This document shows positions 9,199-17,247 of a stretch of 64,000 nucleotides of DNA, piece by piece (the first letter of the stretch is position 1; each line of letters starts with the position of its first letter). A program made the position numbers and the translations under genes. The stretch comes from CALBTQ01 sp036725605 (lineage in GTDB: Bacteria > Lernaellota > Lernaellaia > Lernaellales > Lernaellaceae), in contig DAIMDW010000010.1 in assembly GCA_036725605.1 (NCBI GenBank), forward strand, positions 62,001 to 126,000, given 5' to 3'. The notes below the pieces were generated by a model that saw nothing but the letters and a program-made list of their open reading frames with translations, was not told where the DNA came from and did not search any database.

Positions 9199-10026
9199 TC
9201 AATCGGCCGAGATCGTCTGTAGCTCCCGCTCGAGATCGATCACCAACTGTTCCAGGAACGCGCGGTTGATGTTGAGCATATCGGTGACGATGGCCGGCAT
9301 CGGCATCACTTTGCTGCAGACTTCCGCCCCCGCCCCGACGGCCTTGGTGACGTTGTCGGCGAGGAAAACGACCACCGAATGCATCTGCGGATTTTTCGAA
9401 CTTTCCGGGTGGTGATGGTAAGCCATCGGCACGCCCAGACGTTGCGGCAGGTGCCAGCGATCGCACAGCCACGAAGCGACTTCGGTGTGGTCGAAGCCCA
9501 GCAGTTTCTGTTCGGCCAGTTCGATGGGCATGTCGTGTTTGGCGGCGCCCATCTGCACCTTTCCGTAGATCACCGGCTCCTCGAGGATCAACACCACTTT
9601 GCCGATGTCGTGCAGCAAACCGGCCATGGCGATTTCCTCGGCATCGGGAATGCGCAGCTTTTCGCAGATCAAGCCGCAAGCCTTGGAGACGCCCAGCGAA
9701 TGCTTCCACAATTCGCGCCAGTCGTTGGACATTTCCTCGAAGACGGTCGCCGACAGGATCAGACCTTTGACGACGTCGTAGCCCAACAGCACCAGGGCGT
9801 GGGTGATCGTGCTGATGCGCCCCGGGAAGCCGTAAAACGCGCTGTTGATCAGTTTGAGGATTTTCAACGACAGCATTTGATCCTGCCCGATCACGTCGCC
9901 GATCTGACTCATGGAAATCGACGGATCCTTGACCATCTCGTTGAAGCGGTCGAGGATGCTGGGGAAAGCGGGCAGGTTTTGCAGCTTGGCCAGCTTTTTC
10001 TGAAATTGGTCCTTGTCTAACAACAT
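9199..10026 (-). CDS. HDOD-domain signalling protein
   Basis: 275 residues. Full-length HDOD domain: LPAFPSILDRFNEMVKDPS, the characteristic LSLKILKLINSAFYGF segment, an HD pair in GLLHDIGK (139-140) and HHHPE near the end. HDOD proteins are non-catalytic or weakly catalytic relatives of HD phosphohydrolases and act in signalling, motility and stress regulation. The start codon lies two bases after the stop codon of the upstream small gene, so translation is probably coupled. Confidence 0.9.
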   Translation of the reverse strand: MLLDKDQFQKKLAKLQNLPAFPSILDRFNEMVKDPSISMSQIGDVIGQDQMLSLKILKLINSAFYGFPGRISTITHALVLLGYDVVKGLILSATVFEEMSNDWRELWKHSLGVSKACGLICEKLRIPDAEEIAMAGLLHDIGKVVLILEEPVIYGKVQMGAAKHDMPIELAEQKLLGFDHTEVASWLCDRWHLPQRLGVPMAYHHHPESSKNPQMHSVVVFLADNVTKAVGAGAEVCSKVMPMPAIVTDMLNINRAFLEQLVIDLERELQTISAD

Positions 10027-10028
10027 GA

Positions 10029-10328
10029 TCAGCCGACTCTACTTTCCAAACGTTCGAGAACGATTTCTTTCAACACTTGGCCAATGGGGCACGCATCGAC
10101 CAGGGAAAACCGCTGCTCGACTTTGGCCTTCATTTTTTCGAATTGCTCTTTGTTGATCGACTCGTTGCTTTCCACCCACAAGGAGATGATCTCCATGCGT
10201 TCGAAGCGATCGATCAAGGTTTGCGTCAATTCGGTGCCGGCGCCGCACAGGACGATGCCTTTGTTGTTTTCGATCGGCTGAGCCAGTACGTCGCCCGGCT
10301 GCGCCTGCGTCAGTTCGATTTTCCTCAC
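10029..10328 (-). CDS. Small protein of the HDOD operon
   Basis: 99 residues. The longest frame begins with a TTG at 10334, but GGAGG sits only 2 bases from it and 8 bases from the in-frame GTG at 10328, so I prefer GTG (MRKIELTQ). The first half (GDVLAQPIENNKGIVLCGAG, then TELTQTLIDRFERMEI) resembles the small domain found in front of HD-GYP phosphodiesterases. The second half is helical and charged. It is the first gene of the operon with the HDOD and receiver-GGDDF genes, and probably interacts with one of them (inference). Confidence 0.7.
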   Translation of the reverse strand: MRKIELTQAQPGDVLAQPIENNKGIVLCGAGTELTQTLIDRFERMEIISLWVESNESINKEQFEKMKAKVEQRFSLVDACPIGQVLKEIVLERLESRVG

Positions 10329-10431
10329 CTTCAACGCCTCCGCGAAACTTCGATTCGCAGCGATGGTTCCTTATGACCCCAATACATGAGGATAAATTGG
10401 ACATTCATCGGTTCGGCGGTGGGCCGAACCT

Positions 10432-10460
10432 TTGAAAGCCGAAATTTAGTATCATATATT
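10432..10460 (+). promoter_or_regulatory. Sigma-70-type promoter upstream of gspL-like gene
   Basis: TTGAAA at 10432-10437, exact 17-base spacer, TATATT at 10455-10460. Transcription would begin near 10467, leaving an unusually long untranslated leader. Confidence 0.6.
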
Positions 10461-10504
10461 TATTCTATTTTCCATGGCCTTTGCAACGGCCTTCGCGAAA
10501 CTGT

Positions 10505-10520
10505 TTTTCCCATGGGAAAA
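10505..10520. promoter_or_regulatory. Perfect 16-bp palindrome (possible operator)
   Basis: TTTTCCCATGGGAAAA is its own reverse complement and lies about 40 bases downstream of the predicted transcription start, where a repressor could block elongation. No regulator is assigned. Confidence 0.4.
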
Positions 10521-10778
10521 GAAAATTATTTCACTGTGGTCGATTTAAACCATAGGCAAAACGCATATCCGGAAATCATGTTACAGGAATCGACCGGAGT
10601 CGCCAACGTCTTTTTTGCGACGCCGCGCGAGGCCTGTGGATGGGGGCGTTCGGCCTTTTGCCGCTTGCAGCGGGAAGAAGGTTCTGGTAGACAGAAACAT
10701 CCTGCTTGGGATGGTTTAACTTCGCCGTCGCTCCCCGGGTCTGTAAGGGGCGACAAAGCGAAAAGGAAGCGAAATTCG

Positions 10779-12521
10779 ATGGCGCATCTGATTCTGGGCA
10801 TCGACATCGGAACGACGGAAATCAAAGCCGTGCTGGCCGAGGTGTCCTGGCGCGACGTCAACGTGCTGGCCACGTATGTCGAGCCCGTGCCGCGCGCGGA
10901 AGACGTGGCGCATCGCCTGCCGCCGATGGAAGCGGAAGTGATCACCTCCCAAGCCGAGGACCTGGAAGAGGGCGAGGCGGAGACGGATGTGCCCGGCGCG
11001 GAGCCGACGCCGCAACCGACCGAAACGCCGCCGCCCTGGGTGTTCGGACTGGCCGATCTGTTCAAGAAACACAACCTCGAGTATCAGGAAGTGCACACCT
11101 CGGTGCCCGGCGCGGAGGTCACCACGCATTTTCTGACCCTGCCGTTCGATAACCGCCGGCGCATCGAGCAGATCCTGCCCTTCGAGCTGGAGAACATCGT
11201 CCCGTTCAATCTGGACACCATGCACGTCGCCTTCGACGTGTTGGGCAAGGCTCCCGAGGGCGGCTTTAAAGTAATGGTGTGCATCACGCCCAAGGAGAAT
11301 ATCAAAAAGTTCCTGGGGCACCTGGCGCAGGCCGGCGTCGATCCGAAGAAGGTCGGCGTCATTCCGTTTTCGTTGTACGCCGCGGCGACCCTGCAACTGC
11401 CCGACGAGCAGGGCGCGTACGCGTTGATCGACTTCGGGCGGCACTACACCGACCTGACGCTGGTGGACAAGGGCGAGTTGCTCAACCTGCGTTCGATTCC
11501 GATGGGCGGCGCGATGCTGGACGAAAAACTGGCCAAGGCGCTGAACATCGATGCCGACCGGGCGCGGGAACTCAAAGAGACCAAAGCCGACCTGCGGGTC
11601 GACGACAAAGTCGCGCAGGTATTGCGCGAGGGCCTGGAGCCGCTGCTGGTCCGCTTGCGGCAGGTGTTGCAGGGCGCGCGGTCGCAGTTCGGGGTGGAGA
11701 TCACCCGGATATACATGCTGGGCCGCGGCAGCCTCCTGCGGGGCCTGGACGATCTGCTGGCCGACGAATTGGGCGTCGAGGTTTCTCCCTTCACGTCGTT
11801 GCCGGCCGGCGCGCCGGTAAACAACAGCGACGACGACCATGTCAACCAGGCGCGGTTCGCCGCGGCGTTCGCCGAGGTACACAGCGGCGTGGGTCCGTTG
11901 CGCAACATGAAGCTCAATTTGCGCCTGGGCGAATTTTTCTACCGCAAGCAACGCACGGCGATAAAGGCGTCGATCCGCTCGGCGGTGGTGGTGGGCGTTA
12001 TCATTCTGGCCCTGCTGCTGTACAACGTCGTGGCGTCGAACATGCAAAAGCGCAAGTATTACCAGGCGCTGTCGGACCAGGTGGTGCAGATCTACCTCAA
12101 GGCGTTCCCCGGCGTGCCGCCGACGCAGCCGCTGCAGCAGTTCCAGGCGCAGATCGGCAAAACGATAGACAAATACAAAACCGTCGGCTTCCTGGGCGAG
12201 GGCGACTTGCGGGCGCTGGACGTGATCAAGCAGCTCTCCGAGGCGATTCCACCCGAAATCACCGTGGACATCAAGAAGATCGACCTGACGCCGGACCTGC
12301 TCAAGTTCGAGGGTGAATGCAACGCCTTTGACGACGTCGATAAAATCGAGAACGTGCTCGGCGGACTGACCGGCTTCAAGAGCGTGAAAAAAGAGTCGAG
12401 CCGCTCGGTGTCGGAGAAGGTGAAATTCAAATTCTCCGTGCACCTGACCGACCGCGAGCGCTCCGCCACCGCCGGGGCGCGGACGCAACCCAAGGCGAAA
12501 ACCAAGACAAGGACGAAGTAG
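10779..12521 (+). CDS. GspL/PilM-like actin-fold assembly protein fused to a PilN/GspL-C domain
   Basis: 580 residues from the ATG at 10779, with AAGGA upstream; the long in-frame extension before it is leader. The N-terminal half has the actin-like ATPase fold of PilM/GspL: LILGIDIGTTEIKAVLAE (phosphate loop), VTTHFLTLPFDNRRRIEQIL, PFELENIVPF and a later YALIDFGRHYTDLTLV. A single transmembrane helix follows (about 398-420, VVVGVIILALLLYNVV), then a periplasmic region with the pattern VIKQLSEAIPPEITVDIKKI typical of PilN/GspL C-termini. It would sit in the inner membrane platform of a type II secretion or type IV pilus system. The GspM-like gene follows after 5 bases. The rest of the machine is not in this window. 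Confidence 0.85.
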   Translation: MAHLILGIDIGTTEIKAVLAEVSWRDVNVLATYVEPVPRAEDVAHRLPPMEAEVITSQAEDLEEGEAETDVPGAEPTPQPTETPPPWVFGLADLFKKHNLEYQEVHTSVPGAEVTTHFLTLPFDNRRRIEQILPFELENIVPFNLDTMHVAFDVLGKAPEGGFKVMVCITPKENIKKFLGHLAQAGVDPKKVGVIPFSLYAAATLQLPDEQGAYALIDFGRHYTDLTLVDKGELLNLRSIPMGGAMLDEKLAKALNIDADRARELKETKADLRVDDKVAQVLREGLEPLLVRLRQVLQGARSQFGVEITRIYMLGRGSLLRGLDDLLADELGVEVSPFTSLPAGAPVNNSDDDHVNQARFAAAFAEVHSGVGPLRNMKLNLRLGEFFYRKQRTAIKASIRSAVVVGVIILALLLYNVVASNMQKRKYYQALSDQVVQIYLKAFPGVPPTQPLQQFQAQIGKTIDKYKTVGFLGEGDLRALDVIKQLSEAIPPEITVDIKKIDLTPDLLKFEGECNAFDDVDKIENVLGGLTGFKSVKKESSRSVSEKVKFKFSVHLTDRERSATAGARTQPKAKTKTRTK

Positions 12522-12526
12522 ACGCG

Positions 12527-13054
12527 ATGAACCTGAACCTTGACGATCATCAAAAACGAATCGCCATGATCGCCGGCGCGGCGGTCGCGGTGCTGATGTT
12601 CCTGTGGGTGGTCGTGCTGCCGCGCTTGGGCATCGGCGGAATCGACGACAAGATCAAGGTCAAGGAAAACGAGCTGCGGGAAGTCATTCGCCTCTACAAG
12701 AGCTTCGAGCAGATCAAGGGCGACTTCAACCGCATCGAAAGCCAGATCAACCGCAACAAGAGCCTTTCGCTGCTCAGCGAGTTGTCGCGCATCGCCGAAA
12801 AGGTGAACGTCAAGCAGGGCATCGACTCGATGGTCAGCAAGGCCAAGCCGAAAAACGACTTCTATCAGGAAGAGGCCGTCGAAATGCGGGTCGAGAAGAT
12901 CACCCTCGAGGAACTGACCCGCTTGCTGTACGAAATCGAGTACTCGACCAAGGTGTTGCGCGTGCGCAAGCTGCACGTGGAAGCGCGCTTCGACGACAAA
13001 ACGCTGCTCAACGCCGTTCTGGAAGTGTCCACCTACAAGCGTCAGGAAAGCTGA
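12527..13054 (+). CDS. GspM/PilO-like inner-membrane platform protein
   Basis: 175 residues: short cytoplasmic N-terminus, one transmembrane helix (IAGAAVAVLMFLWVVVLPRL), a coiled-coil stretch (KENELREVIRLYKSFEQIKG) and a small periplasmic ferredoxin-like domain. This is the GspM/PilO layout. Its position immediately after the GspL/PilM-PilN fusion makes the assignment firm at the family level, though sequence identity of this family is always low. It partners with GspL in the secretion platform. Confidence 0.75.
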   Translation: MNLNLDDHQKRIAMIAGAAVAVLMFLWVVVLPRLGIGGIDDKIKVKENELREVIRLYKSFEQIKGDFNRIESQINRNKSLSLLSELSRIAEKVNVKQGIDSMVSKAKPKNDFYQEEAVEMRVEKITLEELTRLLYEIEYSTKVLRVRKLHVEARFDDKTLLNAVLEVSTYKRQES

Positions 13055-13070
13055 GCCGCCTCAGCTTTTT
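13049..13070 (+). terminator. Terminator overlapping the gspM-like stop codon
   Basis: AGCTGAG / CTCAGCT stem (13049-13055 and 13060-13066) with a 4-base loop and a run of T to 13070. The TGA stop codon lies inside the left arm. Confidence 0.65.
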
Positions 13071-13262
13071 GAAAAGATGTTAAGTTTTCATCACTCTTTT
13101 CAGAGGGGACGACCGCAGAGGTCGCTTGAAGTTTTGGCGACAAGCGGTTGAATGAACGAGTGATTTCAGCAGGCCGCACGAGATAGCCTAAGTGGGCATA
13201 ATAATTGCAAAAATCCTGAGCCAGGTTCGTTGTTTGCACATCGGACGACAACCTTGCTTCAG
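13071..13262 (+). ncRNA. Possible structured small RNA
   Basis: Non-coding stretch between two terminators. It can form a CGACC/GGTCG hairpin near 13120 and a long interrupted hairpin near 13215-13262 (CCTGA..CAGGTT paired with AACCTTG..TCAGG), directly followed by the strong terminator at 13263-13297. A 69-residue minus-strand ORF crosses it but has no recognisable content. I do not recognise 6S, tmRNA, RNase P or SRP RNA. Confidence 0.3.
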
Positions 13263-13297
13263 GCCAGAGGCTCTGCCCCCCTCTGGCTTCTTTTTTT
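13263..13297 (+). terminator. Strong Rho-independent terminator
   Basis: GCCAGAGG (13263-13270) pairs with CCTCTGGC (13280-13287) and is followed by TTCTTTTTTT. It lies inside the upstream extension of the dprA-like frame, which argues for a downstream start of that gene. Confidence 0.8.
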
Positions 13298-13316
13298 GGA
13301 AGCGATCGGAGAAGGC

Positions 13317-14186
13317 TTGCTGATCGAACATCATCGGCAATTGCTCGCCGCTGTGCGACTGGCGCGGTTCAACGGCGTGGGCGCCAAGCGCTTCGTCGAC
13401 CTGGTGCGCGAACACGGTTCACCGGGGGAGGCGCTGACGGCGCTGGGCGCGCAAAGCGAGCTGCTTCCCGCCGGCGACAAAGCTCCCCTGCTCGAAGAAC
13501 AACAGCGGGTCGAGGCTTTCCTTCGACGCGGCGGGTGCGGCACATTCTGGGGCGCCTACGATTATCCGCGTCTGCTGGCCGGGATCAACGAACCGCCGCC
13601 GTTTCTGTTTTATCGCGGTCCGCTGTGGCCGCCGGACGCTTTCGCGGTGGCGATCGTCGGTCCGCGCCAGGCGGGCGAACGGGCGACCAAATTCGCCGGC
13701 GAACTGGCCCGCAAACTTAGCGCCTTCGGCGTGACGATCGTCAGCGGCGGGGCCGAGGGCGTGGACGCGGCGGCGCATTGGGGCGCGCTGAACGCGGGCG
13801 GACGCACGGTGTTGGTGACGGCCACCGGCCTGGACAAATGCTATCCCGAAAAAAACCGCGAATTGTTCGAGCGCGTAGCGCGGCAGGGCAGCGTGGTGAC
13901 CGAACTGCTGCCGGGCACGCCGCCGCGACGCGATTTCTTTCCCACGCGCAACCGGATCGTCGTGGGGCTGGCGCAGGCGCTGGTGGTGGTCGGCGGACGC
14001 CTGAAAAGCGGCAGCGCTTCGTCCTGGCGGCACATGCGCAAACTCGGCCGGCCGATCTTCACCTGGACCGGCGCCGATCCGAACCGCTTCGAATTGCCGG
14101 CGGCGATCGTCGAGGCCGGCGGCCTGCGATTGTCCGAACCCGACGCCGAACTGGTGCTCAGCCAGATGCTTCAACAACGCCCCTGA
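13317..14186 (+). CDS. DprA/Smf-like DNA-processing protein
   Basis: About 289 residues from a TTG at 13317 with GGAG six bases upstream. The longer frame from 13230 runs through a terminator and is unlikely. A helix-hairpin-helix-like start (LARFNGVGAKRFVDLV) is followed by the Rossmann-like DprA core: AVAIVGPRQAGERATKFAGE, IVSGGAEGVDAAAHWGAL and FFPTRNRIVVGLAQALVVVG. DprA loads RecA on incoming single-stranded DNA in transformation. The usual distal glycine/serine-rich motif is changed to GGRLKSGSASSW and no C-terminal winged helix is present, so this is a divergent or minimal member. Confidence 0.8.
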   Translation: MLIEHHRQLLAAVRLARFNGVGAKRFVDLVREHGSPGEALTALGAQSELLPAGDKAPLLEEQQRVEAFLRRGGCGTFWGAYDYPRLLAGINEPPPFLFYRGPLWPPDAFAVAIVGPRQAGERATKFAGELARKLSAFGVTIVSGGAEGVDAAAHWGALNAGGRTVLVTATGLDKCYPEKNRELFERVARQGSVVTELLPGTPPRRDFFPTRNRIVVGLAQALVVVGGRLKSGSASSWRHMRKLGRPIFTWTGADPNRFELPAAIVEAGGLRLSEPDAELVLSQMLQQRP

Positions 14187-14259
14187 ATCACAGAAGGTTT
14201 ATCGTCCTGCTTGCGCGCGAAGGCCGAAGCGGCTACCTTCATGAATGAAAGGAGCGGCG

Positions 14260-15744
14260 ATGTCCAAACCGGTGCGCTGGATCATTCTGATCGTGTGGCT
14301 GGCCATGCTGACGATCTTCGCCATGCGCAATCTTCCCGATAAGAAAGCCGCCAACGTGTTGGAGGTCGCCGCGGCCGAGGGCCTGGACGCCGACCAGAAG
14401 TGGTACGGCTTTTACATCGAGCAGCCCGGCAACAAGCGGGCGAAAATCGGCTGGCTGGCCAGCGAGCGCAAACAGACCGCCTCGGGGTACGTCACGCGCA
14501 CCAACAATTACATGCGCCTGGCCATTCAGGGCGCCGAACGGGTGGTGCGCACCGAAACCAAGGTGCTGACCGATTTGCAGCACAAGCTGCAGTACCTCGA
14601 TTTTTCGATGAGCTCCGATCTGGTCAAGTTCAAGGTGATCGGCACGGTGCGCGGCAACCGGCTGGACCTGGACATCGAAACCGCCGCCGGCCGGCGCGAG
14701 GAAACGCTGCCGCTGACCGAAGTGCCGCTGATGCCCGACGACCTGACCGACCTGCTGGCCGACGAGGGCGGCCTGCAGGTGGGCGAAACCTACGAGATGC
14801 CCTTCTTCGAGCCGTCTACCTTCCGCTACGACAAGGCGAAGATCCGCGTGGTCGACCGCATCGAGCACACCGCCGCCGACGGCACGAAGATCGTCGCGTT
14901 CCGCGTGGTCACCGACCTGGCCGGGGCGCGCGCCGAATCGATCGTCGACGAGCGCGGCGAAACGCTCGAACAGCGCCTGGCCGGCTTCGTCATGGTGCGC
15001 GAACCGCATCAGGCGGCGATGGAGCAGGGGTGGTCGAAAAAGCCGACCGACATCCCCGAGCTGGCCGCCGTCAACAGCGACAAGCAGATTCCCGATTCGC
15101 GCAAGAGCAAGCGGCTCAAGGTGCGCCTGAACGGCGTGACCCTCGACGATCTGCCGATCGACGACGAGCGCCAGACGCTCGATGACCAAAACGTCCTGAC
15201 CGTCGTGAAAAACCCGCTGCCGGAAAAGGGCGGCTTCAAGATCCCCTACCGAGGCGACGACGAAAAGCTGCTCGAGCTGCTCAAGGCCACGCCGCTGCTG
15301 GAGGTCGACGATCCGGCCATCATCCGGCAGGCGCGCGAGATCGTGCCCGAGGGCGCCGACGCGCTGGCCGCGGCCCAGGCGATCGCCAAGTGGGTGAACG
15401 TCAACCTGAAAAAGAAACCGCTCATTTCGATGACCAGCGCCAAGGAAGTGCTGATGGTCCGGCAGGGCGACTGCAACGAGCACGCCGCGCTGTTCGCCGC
15501 CCTGGCGCGCGCGGCCGGATTGCCCGCGCAGGTGCACGTGGGCCTGGTGTATCATCAGGGCGCGTTTTATTACCACGCGTGGAACGGCGTGTACGTCGGC
15601 GAATGGATCAGCCTGGACGCCACCTTCGGCCAGTTTCCCGCCGACGCGACGCACCTGCGCATCGTCTCGGGCGGGTTGGACCGGCAGATCGACATCATCC
15701 GGCTGATGGGAAGCGTGAATATCAACGTCTTGGAGTGGCAATGA
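14260..15744 (+). CDS. Membrane-anchored transglutaminase-like protein
   Basis: 494 residues from the ATG at 14260, which has AAAGGAG upstream; an in-frame ATG at 14245 would place that ribosome site inside the gene. One N-terminal transmembrane helix (WIILIVWLAMLTIFAM) anchors a large extracytoplasmic part. The C-terminal third is a transglutaminase/protease fold with the triad C405 (GDCNEHAALFAALARAAGLP), H439 (YYHAWN) and D453 (SLDATF). The substrate is unknown. The stop codon overlaps the start of the ABC ATPase (ATGA), so the two are co-translated. Confidence 0.88.
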   Translation: MSKPVRWIILIVWLAMLTIFAMRNLPDKKAANVLEVAAAEGLDADQKWYGFYIEQPGNKRAKIGWLASERKQTASGYVTRTNNYMRLAIQGAERVVRTETKVLTDLQHKLQYLDFSMSSDLVKFKVIGTVRGNRLDLDIETAAGRREETLPLTEVPLMPDDLTDLLADEGGLQVGETYEMPFFEPSTFRYDKAKIRVVDRIEHTAADGTKIVAFRVVTDLAGARAESIVDERGETLEQRLAGFVMVREPHQAAMEQGWSKKPTDIPELAAVNSDKQIPDSRKSKRLKVRLNGVTLDDLPIDDERQTLDDQNVLTVVKNPLPEKGGFKIPYRGDDEKLLELLKATPLLEVDDPAIIRQAREIVPEGADALAAAQAIAKWVNVNLKKKPLISMTSAKEVLMVRQGDCNEHAALFAALARAAGLPAQVHVGLVYHQGAFYYHAWNGVYVGEWISLDATFGQFPADATHLRIVSGGLDRQIDIIRLMGSVNINVLEWQ

Positions 15745-16499
15745 TCACCACGAAGGGCTTGACCAAAAAATACGGCGATCTGGTGGCCGTGGACAACCTC
15801 GACCTGGAAGTGCGCGAGGGCGAGATCTTCGGTTTCCTCGGGCCCAACGGCGCGGGCAAGACCACGACGATCAAAATGATCGTGGGCATGCTGCAGCCGA
15901 CCGCCGGCGAAATCTTCATCGGCGGCATCGACGCGATCAAGAATCCGCTGGAGGCCAAGGCGATCCTGGGGTACATCCCCGACCGGCCGTACCTGTACGA
16001 GAAGCTGACGGCCAAGGAGTTTCTGCGGTTCATCGGCGGGCTCTACAGCGTGCCGGCGGAGGAAATCGAATCCTTCGGCGCCGATTTGCTCAAGCTGTTC
16101 GAACTGGAGGATTGGGCCGGCGACCTGATTGAAAATTTTTCGCACGGCATGAAGCAGCGCCTGATCATGTGCGCCGCGCTGCTGCATCGGCCGCACGTGT
16201 TCATGGTCGACGAACCGATGGTCGGCCTGGACCCCAAGGGCGCGCGGCTGGTCAAGCGTATCTTCCGCCGCCTGGTCGACAACGGCAACACGCTGTTCAT
16301 GTCGACCCACACGCTGGAAGTGGCCGAGGAGGTCTGCGACCGCATCGCGATCATCAACCACGGCCGGATCATCGCCCAGGGCACGATGGACGAGCTGCGC
16401 CAGATGTCGGCCGAACCCGATTCCGGCCTCGAGTCGATCTTCCTCGAACTGACCGGCGGCGCCGAAATGAGCGAACTGATCGACGTGCTGAAAGAGTAG
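15741..16499 (+). CDS. ABC transporter ATP-binding protein
   Basis: 252 residues. Complete ATPase: Walker A GPNGAGKTT, signature-like FSHGMKQRLIMCAALL, Walker B VFMVDEP, H-loop MSTHTLE. It resembles the DrrA/CcmA/NatA type exporters and ends soon after the ATPase core. Its ATG overlaps the stop of the transglutaminase-like gene. No ABC permease follows: the next genes are a lipoprotein and a methyltransferase-like protein. It must work with a distant permease. Confidence 0.9.
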   Translation: MITTKGLTKKYGDLVAVDNLDLEVREGEIFGFLGPNGAGKTTTIKMIVGMLQPTAGEIFIGGIDAIKNPLEAKAILGYIPDRPYLYEKLTAKEFLRFIGGLYSVPAEEIESFGADLLKLFELEDWAGDLIENFSHGMKQRLIMCAALLHRPHVFMVDEPMVGLDPKGARLVKRIFRRLVDNGNTLFMSTHTLEVAEEVCDRIAIINHGRIIAQGTMDELRQMSAEPDSGLESIFLELTGGAEMSELIDVLKE

Positions 16500-16646
16500 A
16501 TCTCTAAATTCTTCTGTGATATCAACGTGCACGACTCTCTTTCGAAAATTTATTAACCAAACAGTCAAAAGCTTCTCATGTTTTCCTCGCTATTAACCGA
16601 TTAGTCAATTATGAGCGACGACAAACCGGAATCTGAGGAGGTAAAC

Positions 16647-16979
16647 ATGAAGGTCGGGTATTTGATGCCCTTGATGGTGTTGGTTGTGGCGATGTCTCTG
16701 TGGCTGGTCGCGGGGTGTGGGGGCGACGACGACGATGATGACGATGACGGCGGCAGCGGCGACGGTACGTCCTGCGAGCAGGCCTGCGCGGTCGTCTACG
16801 ACGATTGCCAGATGTATCTGGAAGACGAGAACGAGGCGCCCATGTCACGCAGCGAGTGCGTCGACTTTTGCGTTTCCGAGGGCGGCCAGAACAGTTGCAC
16901 CAACGCCTGCTTCGCGCAATTCGAGGAGGACGGCTACTGCACGCCGCTGCTGACCTGCCTGTACGACTGTATCCTGTAA
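16647..16979 (+). CDS. Small Asp-run, cysteine-rich lipoprotein
   Basis: 110 residues from the ATG at 16647, which has GAGGAGG upstream. The signal peptide ends in the lipobox LVAGC, immediately followed by GG and eight Asp, then a glycine/serine linker. The remaining 70 residues contain about ten cysteines in pairs such as CEQAC, CVDFC and CTNAC, which implies a small disulfide-bonded domain exposed outside the cytoplasm. No family recognised. It is followed by its own terminator. Confidence 0.75.
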   Translation: MKVGYLMPLMVLVVAMSLWLVAGCGGDDDDDDDDGGSGDGTSCEQACAVVYDDCQMYLEDENEAPMSRSECVDFCVSEGGQNSCTNACFAQFEEDGYCTPLLTCLYDCIL

Positions 16980-17002
16980 AGCGATTCGCGATAAAGGAAC
17001 GC

Positions 17003-17037
17003 CGGGGACATGAAATCGTCGTGTCCCCGATTTTTTT
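17003..17037 (+). terminator. Rho-independent terminator
   Basis: CGGGGACA (17003-17010) pairs with TGTCCCCG (17022-17029), followed by seven T. It closes the small lipoprotein gene. Confidence 0.85.
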
Positions 17038-17041
17038 ATGG

Positions 17042-17140
17042 CCCTCACCCCCGCCCCTTCTCCCGCCGGGAGCGGGGAGATCGGGCGGTCGTTTTCACTC
17101 TCTCCTTGGGGAGAGGGTCGGGCGCAGCCCGGGGTGAGGG
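17042..17140. repeat. Imperfect inverted-repeat element (CCCTCACCC...GGGTGAGGG)
   Basis: CCCTCACCC at 17042-17050 is inverted as GGGTGAGGG at 17132-17140, with further inner complementarity (CTCCC/GGGAG, CTCTCC/GGAGAG). About 100 bases of non-coding, GC-rich sequence. Elements with these termini are dispersed between genes of many genomes and resemble miniature or REP-like repeats. Confidence 0.55.
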
Positions 17141-17247
17141 AGAATGTTCGGGGAGAAAAATCGTCGTGTTCCCGGATTTCGTTTTGTTTCTTGACGTCGA
17201 GACGATTTGCCCCTAGTTTCACCATGGGGAGCACGAGGGGACCATCG

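Larger units (their letters stand above)
10329..10778 (+). other. Intergenic region and long leader of the gspL-like gene
   Basis: 450 bases without a supported gene. It contains a hairpin (GGTTCGGC 10410-10417 / GCCGAACC 10423-10430), a good promoter (10432-10460), a 16-bp perfect palindrome (10505-10520) and a leader of about 310 bases before the ATG at 10779. I could not match the leader to a known riboswitch. Confidence 0.5.

Noticed and set aside
13042..13251. 69-codon minus-strand ORF between the gspM-like and dprA-like genes
   Set aside because: It crosses two terminators and a structured region and has no ribosome site or recognisable sequence; more likely antisense to a small RNA.
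13071..13262. 6S RNA, tmRNA or SRP RNA
   Set aside because: None of the conserved sequence blocks of these RNAs could be found; kept only as an unassigned small RNA candidate.
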